64,000 nucleotides of DNA from Nemophila menziesii (lineage: Eukaryota; Streptophyta; Magnoliopsida; Boraginales; Hydrophyllaceae): contig JARWIR010000018.1 of NCBI GenBank assembly GCA_029959085.1, forward strand, positions 22,563,211-22,627,210. The letters run 5' to 3'. The notes below the pieces were generated by a model. The model was given only the letters and a program-made list of their open reading frames with translations, did not search any database and was not told where the DNA came from. Positions 11,695 through 22,945 of this stretch are shown here, piece after piece (position 1 is the first letter of the stretch; every line of letters starts with the position of its first letter). Both the position numbers and the translations under genes were made by a program.

Positions 11695-13255
11695 TGGTGG
11701 TCCTTTGTGTGTTCTAAAAATAAATGCAAATGCTAATCGAACCACAACCGCAAGTGTACGGTTGTCCCAAGTAGTATGTATGATAATACAGATTCGTTCC
11801 AAGGACGGATGGTTGATCACAATGTTTAGCAATTAGTGATTGATGCACTTATGAAAGTAAAAGATAATAAAATGTTTGTTTTTGTTTTGTTTATTATAAC
11901 TAAATGAAAGATAAAATAATAATGCAAGTAAAAGATAAGATGCAAGTAAAATGTATGAAAACGCAATATGAGATGTAGTACTTGAGAACGCAAGGATCCT
12001 CCTAATTTTACTTTCTAACTTATGTTGTTTAAGGGTTAAATCAGTCAATTACAATGGTCGGGATTCTAAATTCCTTATACCCCCGTCAGGGTGGACTATA
12101 AGGCAATCCTAGAGTGTCACTAGTCCCGTCAGGGTAAATATGATCCACCGTTGGATGATTAAGATTTATTACCACATTGGCCCTAGGATTAACTAAGTTC
12201 GTCAGAATCAATAGTTTTTATCCTAGATTGAACAATTATTTCTGTACCTAAACCCCCTGTCAGGATGATCCATACGCCACATATATGGAATAGCTTAGAT
12301 ACTAATACCTAATTTTAGTTCGCGACTCTAAAATCAGTAAACATTCACAAATTGTCGAAAAGAGTAAAAGCCCTAATTTAATTTAATTCAATAAAAACCC
12401 AAATTCAACATTCGTTATAATAATAAAATCAAGATTCACCCATTGTTTTGTTCTCAAGCACTAATGAAAACTTATCTCATATTAAAATTAAAAACAAAAT
12501 AAAAAGAAATGGAATTCATATTCGTTACAAAATTAAAATAAAAGAAAAACCTAATTTTCGGAATAAGAATGACTACGAACGGAGCTATAGACCCACTCCA
12601 GCTCTTGTAGCTTCTCCTTTCTTCCTGCTGTAGCTTCTCTGGTGTTTTTAATCTTGTGGAAAGTGAATTGTGTGAAAAATAGAAGTCCAGACCTTCTTTT
12701 ATAAGTAAAAATTCGGACTAGGGCTTGGACCAGCAAATAAAAGCCTAATTAAATGTCCAAGCCCACTTTCTAAGCCCAAAATCCCGTAACTGATTATAGG
12801 CCTTCACTAAAACAGCTTTTCCCGATGCGTTACAACTCCGATTGACCTCATTCCAGTTGCTAAAGTTCCGTAACTCGATAAGGAATGATTTCTCTTCAAA
12901 GGTCAGCGGCTAAATCATCGCTTAAGCACCTCGAAATCAGCAATCTATGGCCTGGAAAGTGGATTTTCAGCTCTAAAAATAATATCTTCGGGATTTGTCT
13001 TCAAGTCTTGACTCTAATTCACGATCTTTGACTTTCTCCTCGGATTCCTCTCCTAGCTAACATCTAAAACCTGTAAACTTTACACTAAAAATACCAATAT
13101 TACGCGCAAAAGTTTAATAAATTAAAAATGCTAGAAATAAAAAGGTAATTCCGGATTATTGCAAATTTAGTCCAAAAGTCTATCATATTAATCAAATAAA
13201 CACCAAAAATGATGTCTCCCAAGGGTCTAAAATAAGAACAATTAGGGAGACATCA
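11695..13255 (-). repeat. 3' LTR of the Athila element (1,561 bp)
   Basis: Identical in length to the other LTR and nearly identical in sequence. Visible differences include t/g near 11884, t/c near 11940 and 12259, t/g near 12475 and t/c near 12694. Within the LTR, 13209-13219 (ATGATGTCTCC) and 13245-13255 (GGGAGACATCA) form a short inverted repeat at one edge. Confidence 0.95.
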
Positions 13256-14738
13256 AGACCCCCAACTCAAACCTTTGTCGTCCCGACAAAGTAAAACAAA
13301 ACAAAGGGGTAGAAGTAAACGTATAAACACATAGAAGCTAGCAAATAAACCCTAAAGCAATTCTCAAAATAAATCTCATATAGCAAATTCTAGAAACTAA
13401 TATACACATACACTAATCATGCAACATCAAACATAAATAATCTCAATCATAAAATTAAAGTCGCAATGCTTGAAGGTTACACTTGTACTCATCTCTGTAT
13501 GATGGCTATAGGGTGGTCATTAATCCTAACTCGCTTTGAACGCTCCACCTAGTGTATTCCCTATCAACAGAATTATAAATTCACTATGCACTTAGGAATC
13601 ACGAGGTCTTTATGGTTATAATAATGGCTTAAGGACGGTATGGATGTATATTTGGTAAATTTGAAGTGAGCTTTTGGCTCTCTCCTCACTTACCATCAAC
13701 AATGTCCTCGAGCTTGAGTTAACGCTCAAAAAGATGTTCTCACTCACCCATATACGCACTAATTTAGCGTCCCATGACTACCCACTATCAATAAGATGAT
13801 TTTCAGAAAATTCCACTTTGCCGGATGTTTTATTCATTCATATTTTTCTTTTTCTTTTCTCTTTTTTTTTTTTCTTTTTTTTTTTGTACAGAAGCAAACC
13901 GGGTTCCCGGTTTTGAAGAATCCGGGTTCCCGGTTCCTACTGTATGATTTTTCAAAATTTTTCATTTTTTTCTTTCTTTTTCATTTTTCTTCATTCCCGG
14001 CAAAGGGTTACAAGTATATATCATCTGCAATTGTGCTACAATACAAAGCACATCGATCCCTACCCATTTAAGTCCCCATATGTGGTCCCACCACCCCAAA
14101 CTCAAGCTCGAGACATGTCTCAGGATTGTGATTCAAGTGCGGGTCATATGGTCATGCCTAATAATCTAAGGGATAATGGCTTATATCGTGGCTTCAAAGA
14201 AAAGGCTAAAGGCTCAAAGTGGGCTAAGACGGATAATAATTAATACAAGGGATAGAAGGCTAAAAAGGCACAAATGGCTAACAAAGAACTGCCCCTATCA
14301 TTTTCCTAAGTACATAGCTTGTCTTTAGTTCATATCTAGGTGGGTTCTCTACTAATTAGGATTTCACGTTCTACACACCAAACATATTCCTTGAGTACAA
14401 GCTTACTTCATTTGCATTGTTAATTAATTTTTCCTATCAATTACCTATGTTCGCATGCAATTGTAAGTGCGTTTTATATCAATCCCTAAAGTCCACTATT
14501 TACTATCATAGATTTATCAAAAGTATGCTTAAAGGGATATTTAAAAATTTCTATAGTCAAACGCAACTCCGAAAATTCTTTTATTGAAAGCAAATAAAGC
14601 AAATAACACATAAAAAACTGGGATGAGGCAACGAACCCCACCCCAAACTCAAAAATGAGTCGTGTCCCCACGACTCGAAAAGACTCAATAAAGCATTTAA
14701 ACTAATATACACTAAGAGGAAAGTTTAGAAAACGTATC
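13256..14738 (-). other. Athila 3' noncoding region with purine tract
   Basis: Next to the LTR the element strand reads GTTGGGGGTCT, the likely polypurine tract. The remaining 1.48 kb has no credible ORF. Several blocks are conserved in the non-autonomous relative (53120-54540): the AAACCTTTGTCGTCCCGACAAAG stem (here 13270-13292), the gtaaatttgaagtgagcttt block near 13655, and the gggatgaggcaacgaacccc block near 14620. Two CCGGGTTCCCGG palindromes lie at 13895-13940. Confidence 0.75.
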
Positions 14739-16055
14739 TTAACCAACGCGAGGCTGGTTATCGGTGTTGCGTTCTGGACCTTTATCTCGCGTAACAGCAT
14801 CATAAATCGCGTTTTGAAGTGTATTTACGCCTAGGATTAAATTTCGAAGCAGGTCCAATTCTTTTGTAATGTTTCCCAAGGTAGCAATCATCCTCTCCTG
14901 ATTCTCTTCCAACACCTGAATCTTCGCTTCCAACTCAGGTACAGTTTTCGCTTTCTTTGATTGAGGAGTTCTTGGACTTCTTGTAGCTCGTGTTGCCTCT
15001 TCATGGATGTTCTTGATTGTGCTCAAAGCTATACTCACACCAACTGAAACAGTATCAATATCTGCGTCCTTACGCGGAATCTTCGCGTCTAGACACAACC
15101 GAGTAATAGTACAAGGAAACTTCAGATTTTGTTGTTTCATTGGTGATTTCGCGAACTCCATGATTGTATCATAAATGATCTTGGCAACATCAAATGGTTT
15201 CTCCTCCAAAATACACTTAATAACAAATATGTGCTCTTTCTTCAACTCGGAAGTGTGTTTAATACCAAAGAAAGTGGGTATTATGAAACGAGACCAAACC
15301 TTAGCACGAGGTGTCAAACTACTGCTGTAAAACTGTCCAGGATACCTTTCACCTTCAGGAATTGGGCTAGTCCCATTAACAAGCACGGTCCCCCAAAGGG
15401 ATTCAAAATCAAAAGAAGGGTCATTAAGAGTTTCTTGGAAGGGGCATGTTCCAGAAAAGTTGGGTAGTTTCAATGATTTCCGAATGCGTTCAATAGAGAA
15501 AGGAACTACCTTTTTGCGGATATCAATGGCATCATGGGAGGTAGCTAAACCTTCGTAAAATTCTCGCACAAAAGTAGGAATAAACTCAAGCTTCCTTTCT
15601 TGTAACGCCTTCCAACCAAACTTAGCACATGTCACAGCATATTCCTTGTAATCACTACTCATAATACCCTTAGGAAAATTCGTCTCCTCACCAAATTTCA
15701 AAAATTCAATTCTTTCACGAACCTGAGTATTCCAACAAGTGTAAACCCTCTTAGGTTTGTGGGCCCACATCTTCATACGCGGAAGTTTCGTAACGGGTGC
15801 TTCCGGAATCTCTTGTTCAGTTTCTTTCTCAATGTTCTTCGCAAGTTCCTCTTCTGGTTCCCTCTCACTTTCAATCTCATCAATCAATCTTCTCTTTAGA
15901 CCTGTGATTTCTTTTCTGTGAGAATCAAGCTTAACTTCGTCAATTTTTCGTTTAGGACGCGAATCAGGAATCTCAATAGCTTGTTCTTGAGAACCACCAA
16001 CGGTGGTCTTTCTTCTAGGAGCAGTTCTTCGGAAATCACCGGTTCTGTTAGTCAT
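14739..16055 (-). CDS. Athila downstream ORF ('env-like' position), 438 aa
   Basis: An uninterrupted frame runs from ATG 16055 to the stop at 14739. It starts MTNRTGDFRRTAPRRKT, continues with a Lys/Arg/Glu-rich stretch (about residues 20-110, possible nuclear signal PRRKT/RPKRK), then a globular part with WKALQERKLEFIPTFVREFY, VVPFSIERIRKSLKLPNF and FIIPTFFGIKHTSELKKEHI. The final quarter contains a coiled coil (VPELEAKIQVLEENQERMIATL). The middle part resembles the 'putative plant transposon protein' domain found in Athila-type elements. I see no convincing signal peptide or transmembrane segment, so I do not call it an envelope protein. It lies about 1.1 kb after pol. Function unknown. Confidence 0.75.
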   Translation of the reverse strand: MTNRTGDFRRTAPRRKTTVGGSQEQAIEIPDSRPKRKIDEVKLDSHRKEITGLKRRLIDEIESEREPEEELAKNIEKETEQEIPEAPVTKLPRMKMWAHKPKRVYTCWNTQVRERIEFLKFGEETNFPKGIMSSDYKEYAVTCAKFGWKALQERKLEFIPTFVREFYEGLATSHDAIDIRKKVVPFSIERIRKSLKLPNFSGTCPFQETLNDPSFDFESLWGTVLVNGTSPIPEGERYPGQFYSSSLTPRAKVWSRFIIPTFFGIKHTSELKKEHIFVIKCILEEKPFDVAKIIYDTIMEFAKSPMKQQNLKFPCTITRLCLDAKIPRKDADIDTVSVGVSIALSTIKNIHEEATRATRSPRTPQSKKAKTVPELEAKIQVLEENQERMIATLGNITKELDLLRNLILGVNTLQNAIYDAVTRDKGPERNTDNQPRVG

Positions 16056-16519
16056 CTCTTTTCACCCCAAACTCAAAACTTCAAATAATTAGAAACTTAG
16101 AGAAAAGTTTAGAATTTTGATGTTTTGAGGTTTAAGAATTTAAGAACTAGGTGAAATATGAGATGGGTCTTGGTTAATTTGTATGTGAGAAGAAAGAACT
16201 GGGTTTAATTTAAGGAATTGGGTGAAGAAGAATCTTGGGAAAAATTAAGGATTTGATGTTATTTTGGAGAGGAGGTGAGTTGATCTTATGTTTTTGTGGT
16301 GAAAGAGGGTAGGATTTGATGATATATAGTGTTTTGGTAGATGAATTTCGTAGGTGGGGAGGCTATTGGTGCGTTTTAGGTAAATACTTGCAAAAGAGGC
16401 TAAGAAATTAGGTTAAAACACCTCAAAACCGCCTCTCACAGCTTCCAAACCGGGTTCCCGGTTTTGGCAAACCGGGTTCCCGGTTCCGCGTCGCTGTGAC
16501 GGCGCGGAAAAATAATTGT

Positions 16520-16559
<40 letters not shown>

Positions 16560-17135
16560 CAAAACGCACCAAAACGCTGGACCCCAAGACGCGGGGTCAG
16601 GGATTTTCTTCGCCGAAACCGGGTACCCGGTTCTGTGGAATGCGGGTTCCCGGAATTTCTCGATGGCGCGAGTCAAAACGCGCCAAAACACAGCATCCTG
16701 AAACGCTGGACCAGAAAATTTCACCAACAGCAGCTCCGAAACCGGGTACCCGGTTCTGCCAAATGCGGGTACCCGGATTTGTGTCGATGGCGCGAATCAA
16801 AACGCACGAAAACGCAGGCCACCAAGACGCTGGGTCAGGGAATTTCAGAAATTACAGCACCAAAACCGGGTACCCGGTTCTGTGGAATGCGGGTTCCCGG
16901 TTTCTCCTGGACATCCAACCTCTTTTTCTTCTGTTTTCGCCAAATCGACCCCAAACTCAAGTCCTTTTTACCCCTGAAATCATCAAAAACAACTACCCTT
17001 CCTCATTTCTTAATAAAAACAATAAAATTACGAAAATCAAACTAATCTAAATTGCAAAAATAGAAAAACTCAGCTAATATACAAGTAATTGGCTTTTGTT
17101 TAACGTCGTTAAGCTCGACGGGTTACCTCATGCTA
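16056..17135 (-). repeat. Athila pol-ORF3 spacer with palindromic tandem repeats and a poly(T) run
   Basis: No credible gene. From about 16445 to 16910 a repeat of roughly 120-130 bp occurs about three times, each copy containing the perfect 12-bp palindrome CCGGGTACCCGG (16619, 16740, 16866) and the related GCGGGTTCCCGG or GCGGGTACCCGG. Two more CCGGGTTCCCGG copies lie at 16449 and 16475. A run of about 35 T residues lies at 16525-16559 (poly(A) on the element strand). ORFs drawn here are artefacts of the repeats. Confidence 0.8.
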
Positions 17136-20100
17136 CTAAGGATTCTCGCGGAGGTACATGACCTCCCCGGGATGTGGATCTTCCGCGCGATTGGTATCTT
17201 CACCGCCATGGTATATCTTTAGTCTGTGACCGTTAACCATAAAGGTACGGTTCTCTAGCGGATGTTCTATTTCTATCGCCCCATGAGGCGTAACTTTGGT
17301 CACAATGTATGGACCTGACCACTTAGATCTTAACTTACCCGGAAAATTGCTGAACTTTGAATTATACTTTAATACTTTTTGCCCCACTTCAAAGTTCTTT
17401 GGACGAATTCGATTGTCATGCCATTTCTTTGTATTTTCTTTGTAAAGTTTAGCATTTTCATAAGCATGAAATCGGAATTCGTCAAGTTCATTAAGCTTCA
17501 TCATACGATTCTTTCCAGCTAAGATAGGATCTAAGTTCAACTGCGCAATCGCCCAATAGGCACCCATTTCAAGCTCTAAAGGTAAGTGACAAGCCTTACC
17601 ATACACCATACGATAGGGAGATGCACCAACTGGAGTCTTAAACGCAGTACGATAGGCCCATAATGCATCATCTAACTTTATTGACCAATCTTTTCTTGTA
17701 GGACCAACGGTTTTCTCTAGGATAGACTTAACTTCTCGATTTGAAACTTCAGCTTGACCATTGGATTGTGGATGATATGCAGTAGATACACGGTGTCTTA
17801 CTCCATACTTCTCTAGAACAGTCTGCAAATATCTATTAACGAAATGGGTACCTCCATCGCTAATAATCACTCTAGGTGTGCCATGTCTAGTGAAGATATG
17901 TGATTTCAAGAACTTAATCACCACTCGTGAATCGTTGGTAGGTAAAGCCACCGCTTCTACCCACTTAGAAACATAATCAACAGCTAATAGTATATAAAGG
18001 TTACCATTTGAAGGAACGAAGGGACCCATGAAGTCTATGCCCCAAACATCGAATATCTCAACCTCTAATACATTATTACGTGGCATCTCATCCCTCTTGG
18101 ATATGTTTCCGGTAAACTGGCATCTCGAACATCTCTTGACATATTCATGACAATCTTTAATAACAGAAGGCCAGTAAAAACCTGATTGGAATACCTTAGC
18201 AGCAGTTCTATCTCCCTTGAAATGTCCTCCATATAATGAATCATGGCACCCAGCTATAATGGCTTGTGTTTCTTCCCTCGCTACACATCTTCGTATCATT
18301 TGATCAGCACAAACTTTGTAGAGGAAAGGATCCTCCCAAAAGAACTGTCTAGCACGATGAGCTAACCTCTTTCTTTCTTGATAAGTAGAACCTTCAGGAA
18401 AAACACCACTCACCACTAAATTTGCAATATCTGCATACCACGGAGCCTCATAATCTTGAACAACGAATAAACTCTCATCAGGAAACTCTTCTCTAACTGC
18501 TTCAGTACCACTATTCATCTCTGAACCCTCTAAACGCGATAGATGATCTGCAACCTGATTCTCACAACCCTTTCTATCTTTGATCTCTAAATCGAACTCT
18601 TGAAGCAATAACACCCATCTGATTAACCTTGGTTTCGCATCTTTCTTCTCCATAAGAAATCTGATCGCGGAATGATCTGTATAAACAATAACTTTCGCTC
18701 CAAGAAGATAAGAGCGAAATTTATCAAACGAATAGACAACTGCTAGCAACTCTTTTTCTGTAACTGTGTAATTAATCTGAGCACCACTAAAAGTTTTACT
18801 AGCATAGTAAATCGAATGAAAAACCTTCTCTTTCCTCTGTCCTAATACAGCTCCCATACACAAATCACTCGCATCACACATAACCTCAAACGGTAAATTC
18901 CAATCTGGAGGTAACACTATAGGAGCAGAAATAAGCTTTTCTTTGATTGCTTTGAAGGCCGCTAAACAAGCTTCATCAAAAAGGAATTTGCAATCCTTCT
19001 CGAGTAAGTTGCATAGTGGTTTAGCAATCTTAGAAAAATCTTTAATAAAACGCCTATAAAAGCCAGCATGGCCAAGAAAACTCCTTACCCCTTTAACAGA
19101 AACAGGAGGGGGAAGAGTTTTAATTACCTCGATCTTCGCTCTATCAACCTCTAAACCAACACTCGAAACTTTGTGACCCAGAACAATACCTTCGCGAACC
19201 ATGAAGTGACACTTCTCCCAGTTGAGCACCAAATCTGTTTCCTTGCATCTCACTAACACTTTCTCCAAGTTATCCAAACATATATCAAAATCATCACCAA
19301 ACACGGAGAAATCATCCATGAACACTTCAAGGAAATTATCTATCATGTCCCAGAAGATGGCCATCATACACCTTTGAAAAGTAGCGGGAGCGTTACACAA
19401 TCCAAATGGCATTCTGCGATATGCAAAAGTACCAAATGGGCATGTGAAGGTAGTCTTATGTTGATCTTCTGGAGCCACGTAAATCTGATTGTACCCGGAG
19501 TAACCATCCAAGAAGCAATAGTACTCTCTTCCAGCTAATTTATCTAACATTTGACCGATGAAGGGCAAAGGGAAATGATCTTTTCTGGTGGCCTTATTCA
19601 GCTTTCTGTAATCCATGCAAACTCTCCATCCAACTACCGTTCTTGAAGGAATCGCTTCATTTTTATCATTAAGAACTGTTGTAATTCCTCCTTTCTTCGG
19701 TACACACTGAACTGGGCTCACCCATTCACTACTCGAAATGGGATAAATAATCCCCGCATCTAAAAGCTTAATCACCTCCTTCTTCACCACATCCTTCATG
19801 GCTGGCATTAATCTTCTCTGACCTTCAACTGAGCGTGCATTAACATCTTCTAGTATGATTTTGTGTTGACAATAGGATGGACTAATGCCTTTGATATCAG
19901 CAATTGTCCAGCCTATTGCTTCTTTGTTGGCTCTTAACACACGCAACAGTTTATCTTCTTGAGGACCTGTTAAATTAGCTGAAACAATAACAGGTAGAGT
20001 TTCATTAGTACCCAAATAAGCATACCTCAAGTGTGCTGGCAATGGTTTTTCTTCCAACTCCGGAGGAGATTCAATTGAAGGTTTCTTTTTAGGAATAATC

Positions 20101-22811
20101 TCCCCCGGTTCTCTCACAGGTTCATAGGCAAGACGCCTATATTTCGGATTTTCAGAATTGAGAGCTGCCACTGTTTCTGTAAGCTCCTCCATCATCTCAG
20201 GTGAATCTAGTGTCAAAGCAGCCTGCAAGATATCATCAAAATTTAAACAATTAAATACCTCTTGCGATGCTTGCTCTACTACATCCATTCTGAAGCAATC
20301 TTCCTGAGAATCTGGGAATTTCATGGCTCGAAATACATTGAATTTCACTTCCTCATCTTGTATCCTCATTGTTAATTCGCCATTCTCTACATCGATCAAT
20401 GTCCTCCCTGTAGCTAGGAAGGGTCTACCCAAAATAATGGGGACATTTCTATCTGCATTGTATTCAAGAATTACGAAATCAACAGGAAATATAAGTGTAC
20501 CTGCCTTAACAAGGACATCCTCAATACGGCCTTCAGGATGAGCAAGAGACCTGTCCGCCATTTGCAAGACCATAGAGGTGGGTCTTGCATTTCCAATTTT
20601 AAGCTTATCAAAGACTGACTTAGGCATCAAGTTGATGCTTGCCCCTAAATCGCATAGCGCTTTTCCCTTCCATTCTTCTCCAATCGATATGGGAATCGTG
20701 AAACTCCCCGGATCAACTAACTTCGGAGGTAATTTGCTCTGGCAAATCGCACTACACTCTTCCGGAAGGCCAATCATCTCATTATCACAGTAGGGCCTTT
20801 TATTAGTGAGGGCCCTCTTCAAAAACTTCGTATACTTAGGAATATCTCGAATTGCCTCAAGTAACGGAATATTAATACTCAAACCCCTCACTCTATTGAA
20901 GAATTTCTGAAAATCACCCATATCACCCTTTTTCTGAACTCGCGATGGAAACGGTGGTGGAGGGCGATTGCTTACAATTTCATCTTTCTTTTTCAGAATT
21001 TCCCTTGGTCTTTCTATCTCTTCAACCTCACTATCTTTCTCATTCTCTTTCTCTTTCTCACCCACTTCCGTTTCTTTTCTTGGAACTTCTTTCTCTTTCA
21101 TAACGGGAAAAGGAGGTGGAGGAAGGTTCTTACCACTTCTTAATGTAACAGCCTTGCAATCTTCATGTTGTGTTGGATTTTCCGTATCGCTAGGAAGTTG
21201 CCCTTGTGGACGCTGATTCAACTGTTTATTAATTTGACTTAGCTGATTCTGGAAAATCTTCATATTTGCTTCAGCTGCATTTTGTCTTTCTATTGCAGCG
21301 TTCTGACGTTCTATTGCTGCGTTCTGACGTTCCATCGCTTGTGCTTGTAGAGCAATCAAATTTTCAACAGTTTTCTGAAGGGTGAGTACCCCTTCTTGTG
21401 GATGTGCAGGTAAAGCTTTCCGGTTTAGCGTTTCATCGTAAGTATTCTGAGGAGCTTGTCTTGGTACATAAGTATTCTGATTCTGTCCACCTTGATAATT
21501 GTTTTGTGGTCTAGGATTATAGTTATTACCTTGGGGACGCGGCTGATACGCATATGTAGGATTGGCTGCCCCATTAGGATTCGAATATTGAAACCCAGGA
21601 TGGTTTCTGTTAGGTTGATATCCATTACCACTCGAATTATAATTACCTCTGTTGGACATAAACATCACTGATTCTTGATTATTCGGACAATTCTCTTCAT
21701 CATGATCATCAACTCTACACATTGAACACATATAAACCTCTTGTGCAGCTTGCACAACTACTTTCTTACCCGAAAATCCTTCTTTTACAGCTAAAGTAAG
21801 CTGCTTCAATTGTTGTTCCAAAGTGTTTTGAATCTTCGTTTCAAAGGTAGCAAATTTCTCTTCTATGTCAACATTATTAACACCCTTAACAGGTGTTCTC
21901 ACTGATTTCCAACCAACTTCGTTCTTAACTGTTCGTTCTAAAATAATTTTGGCATGAGCTGGTTGAACTTGAAGGAAACCTGCACCACATAACGTATCTA
22001 ACTTTTCTCTCGAAGTTCCATCAAGGCCTCTATAAAAAATCTTTAACTGCTGTAATTCTGAAAAACCATGATTTGGAACTCTACGCAAACACATCTGAAA
22101 TCTAGTCCAACTCTTACCCACAGTTTCCTCATACTCTTGACGGAATTGTGTCAATTCTAGTTCAGCATCTAACCTCATGTTACTTGGGTAATACCTGTCA
22201 AAGAAAGCGATTTCTAATTGGTCCCAATTGGTAATCCTCGTAGGATCTTGCGTATCGTGCCATTCACTTGCTCCATCAATGACAAAGAATTTGAAAGCAG
22301 CAAAATACATCTGTTCTCTTGAAACCCCTTGTGTGATATAAGAATCACATATCTGCTTAAATTTTTGTACCGCTCTAAGAGGATCTTCCGATGGTCTTCC
22401 GCGAAAATTTCCAAAGTTCTGGAACTGAGCTAGCATACCCGAATCTGGACGGAATCTCGGAACATTAATATCTGGAGCACCTACTCCTATAGCTGGAGCG
22501 CGGAATGGAACTTCTGGAGGGCCATTAGTGAACCACGGATCATGATTCATCACTATCTGGACTGGAGGATTAGGATTTAGTGGTTGAACTTGAGGAATAA
22601 CGCCTGGAGCTAAAGGTTGGCCATTTGCATCTAACTGGCCTTGTCCATTCTGTTGACCTTGAATAATGATATTCTCCATTCTGTTACTTAATTCTTCTAC
22701 TTCTAAAGCTTCTCGTTCTCTTCTTCTTCTGTTCGCAAGTCTGATCAACGATTCTGGATTACTAAGGATCGGAGGTGCTGGCTCTAGATCCTTGAATAGC
22801 CTTCTTCGCAT
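17136..22811 (-). CDS. Athila Gag-Pol polyprotein, 1,891 aa
   Basis: A single open frame runs from ATG 22811 to a stop at 17136. Approximate residues: 165-280 Gag capsid ([20 protein letters not shown]); 360-376 a degenerate zinc knuckle (CSMC...H....C); 480-515 repeats of ERQNAAI; about 720 aspartic protease [10 protein letters not shown]; 1060-1230 reverse transcriptase with [12 protein letters not shown] and FMDDFSVF; about 1314 RNase H with [13 protein letters not shown]; about 1520-1560 integrase zinc finger (H...H, CSRC); catalytic Asp in WGIDFMGPF (about 1590), Asp in ISDGGTHF and Glu in [10 protein letters not shown]. The protein would package element RNA, copy it in virus-like particles and integrate the cDNA. 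Gag and Pol are in one frame with no stop. The YxDD motif is FMDD, as often in gypsy elements. All catalytic residues I can check are present, so it may still be active. Confidence 0.95.
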   Translation of the reverse strand: MRRRLFKDLEPAPPILSNPESLIRLANRRRREREALEVEELSNRMENIIIQGQQNGQGQLDANGQPLAPGVIPQVQPLNPNPPVQIVMNHDPWFTNGPPEVPFRAPAIGVGAPDINVPRFRPDSGMLAQFQNFGNFRGRPSEDPLRAVQKFKQICDSYITQGVSREQMYFAAFKFFVIDGASEWHDTQDPTRITNWDQLEIAFFDRYYPSNMRLDAELELTQFRQEYEETVGKSWTRFQMCLRRVPNHGFSELQQLKIFYRGLDGTSREKLDTLCGAGFLQVQPAHAKIILERTVKNEVGWKSVRTPVKGVNNVDIEEKFATFETKIQNTLEQQLKQLTLAVKEGFSGKKVVVQAAQEVYMCSMCRVDDHDEENCPNNQESVMFMSNRGNYNSSGNGYQPNRNHPGFQYSNPNGAANPTYAYQPRPQGNNYNPRPQNNYQGGQNQNTYVPRQAPQNTYDETLNRKALPAHPQEGVLTLQKTVENLIALQAQAMERQNAAIERQNAAIERQNAAEANMKIFQNQLSQINKQLNQRPQGQLPSDTENPTQHEDCKAVTLRSGKNLPPPPFPVMKEKEVPRKETEVGEKEKENEKDSEVEEIERPREILKKKDEIVSNRPPPPFPSRVQKKGDMGDFQKFFNRVRGLSINIPLLEAIRDIPKYTKFLKRALTNKRPYCDNEMIGLPEECSAICQSKLPPKLVDPGSFTIPISIGEEWKGKALCDLGASINLMPKSVFDKLKIGNARPTSMVLQMADRSLAHPEGRIEDVLVKAGTLIFPVDFVILEYNADRNVPIILGRPFLATGRTLIDVENGELTMRIQDEEVKFNVFRAMKFPDSQEDCFRMDVVEQASQEVFNCLNFDDILQAALTLDSPEMMEELTETVAALNSENPKYRRLAYEPVREPGEIIPKKKPSIESPPELEEKPLPAHLRYAYLGTNETLPVIVSANLTGPQEDKLLRVLRANKEAIGWTIADIKGISPSYCQHKIILEDVNARSVEGQRRLMPAMKDVVKKEVIKLLDAGIIYPISSSEWVSPVQCVPKKGGITTVLNDKNEAIPSRTVVGWRVCMDYRKLNKATRKDHFPLPFIGQMLDKLAGREYYCFLDGYSGYNQIYVAPEDQHKTTFTCPFGTFAYRRMPFGLCNAPATFQRCMMAIFWDMIDNFLEVFMDDFSVFGDDFDICLDNLEKVLVRCKETDLVLNWEKCHFMVREGIVLGHKVSSVGLEVDRAKIEVIKTLPPPVSVKGVRSFLGHAGFYRRFIKDFSKIAKPLCNLLEKDCKFLFDEACLAAFKAIKEKLISAPIVLPPDWNLPFEVMCDASDLCMGAVLGQRKEKVFHSIYYASKTFSGAQINYTVTEKELLAVVYSFDKFRSYLLGAKVIVYTDHSAIRFLMEKKDAKPRLIRWVLLLQEFDLEIKDRKGCENQVADHLSRLEGSEMNSGTEAVREEFPDESLFVVQDYEAPWYADIANLVVSGVFPEGSTYQERKRLAHRARQFFWEDPFLYKVCADQMIRRCVAREETQAIIAGCHDSLYGGHFKGDRTAAKVFQSGFYWPSVIKDCHEYVKRCSRCQFTGNISKRDEMPRNNVLEVEIFDVWGIDFMGPFVPSNGNLYILLAVDYVSKWVEAVALPTNDSRVVIKFLKSHIFTRHGTPRVIISDGGTHFVNRYLQTVLEKYGVRHRVSTAYHPQSNGQAEVSNREVKSILEKTVGPTRKDWSIKLDDALWAYRTAFKTPVGASPYRMVYGKACHLPLELEMGAYWAIAQLNLDPILAGKNRMMKLNELDEFRFHAYENAKLYKENTKKWHDNRIRPKNFEVGQKVLKYNSKFSNFPGKLRSKWSGPYIVTKVTPHGAIEIEHPLENRTFMVNGHRLKIYHGGEDTNRAEDPHPGEVMYLRENP

Positions 22812-22945
22812 ACACCAAACCTAAAAACCTGAAAAAGCTAACAAACAAAAAGCGTAAAACTGATAAAATAAAATAAATGCACTTATCACTAAAGGATAAA
22901 CACCGTGGTCACACGCTACCGTCCCCGGCAGCGGCGCCAAAAACT
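22812..22945 (-). other. Athila leader with primer-binding site
   Basis: On the plus strand 22921-22939 (gtccccggcagcggcgcca) resembles the 3' acceptor end of plant tRNA-Asp, including the terminal CCA-adjacent bases. It lies 6 bp from the 5' LTR edge and is therefore the minus-strand primer site. The same site occurs in the non-autonomous relative at 57202-57220. The tRNA identity is from memory of the family. Confidence 0.8.

Noticed and set aside
12448..12736. Short ORFs within the Athila LTRs (and the identical set at 23699-23987)
   Set aside because: Duplicated because they lie in both LTRs; AT-rich, with no conserved domain.
16413..17050. Several overlapping ORFs up to 184 aa on both strands
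   Set aside because: They read through a poly(T) run and tandem palindromic repeats; the apparent peptide repeats mirror the DNA repeats.
20323..22414. Plus-strand and off-frame ORFs inside the Athila Gag-Pol
   Set aside because: Shadow frames of the 1,891-aa minus-strand protein.
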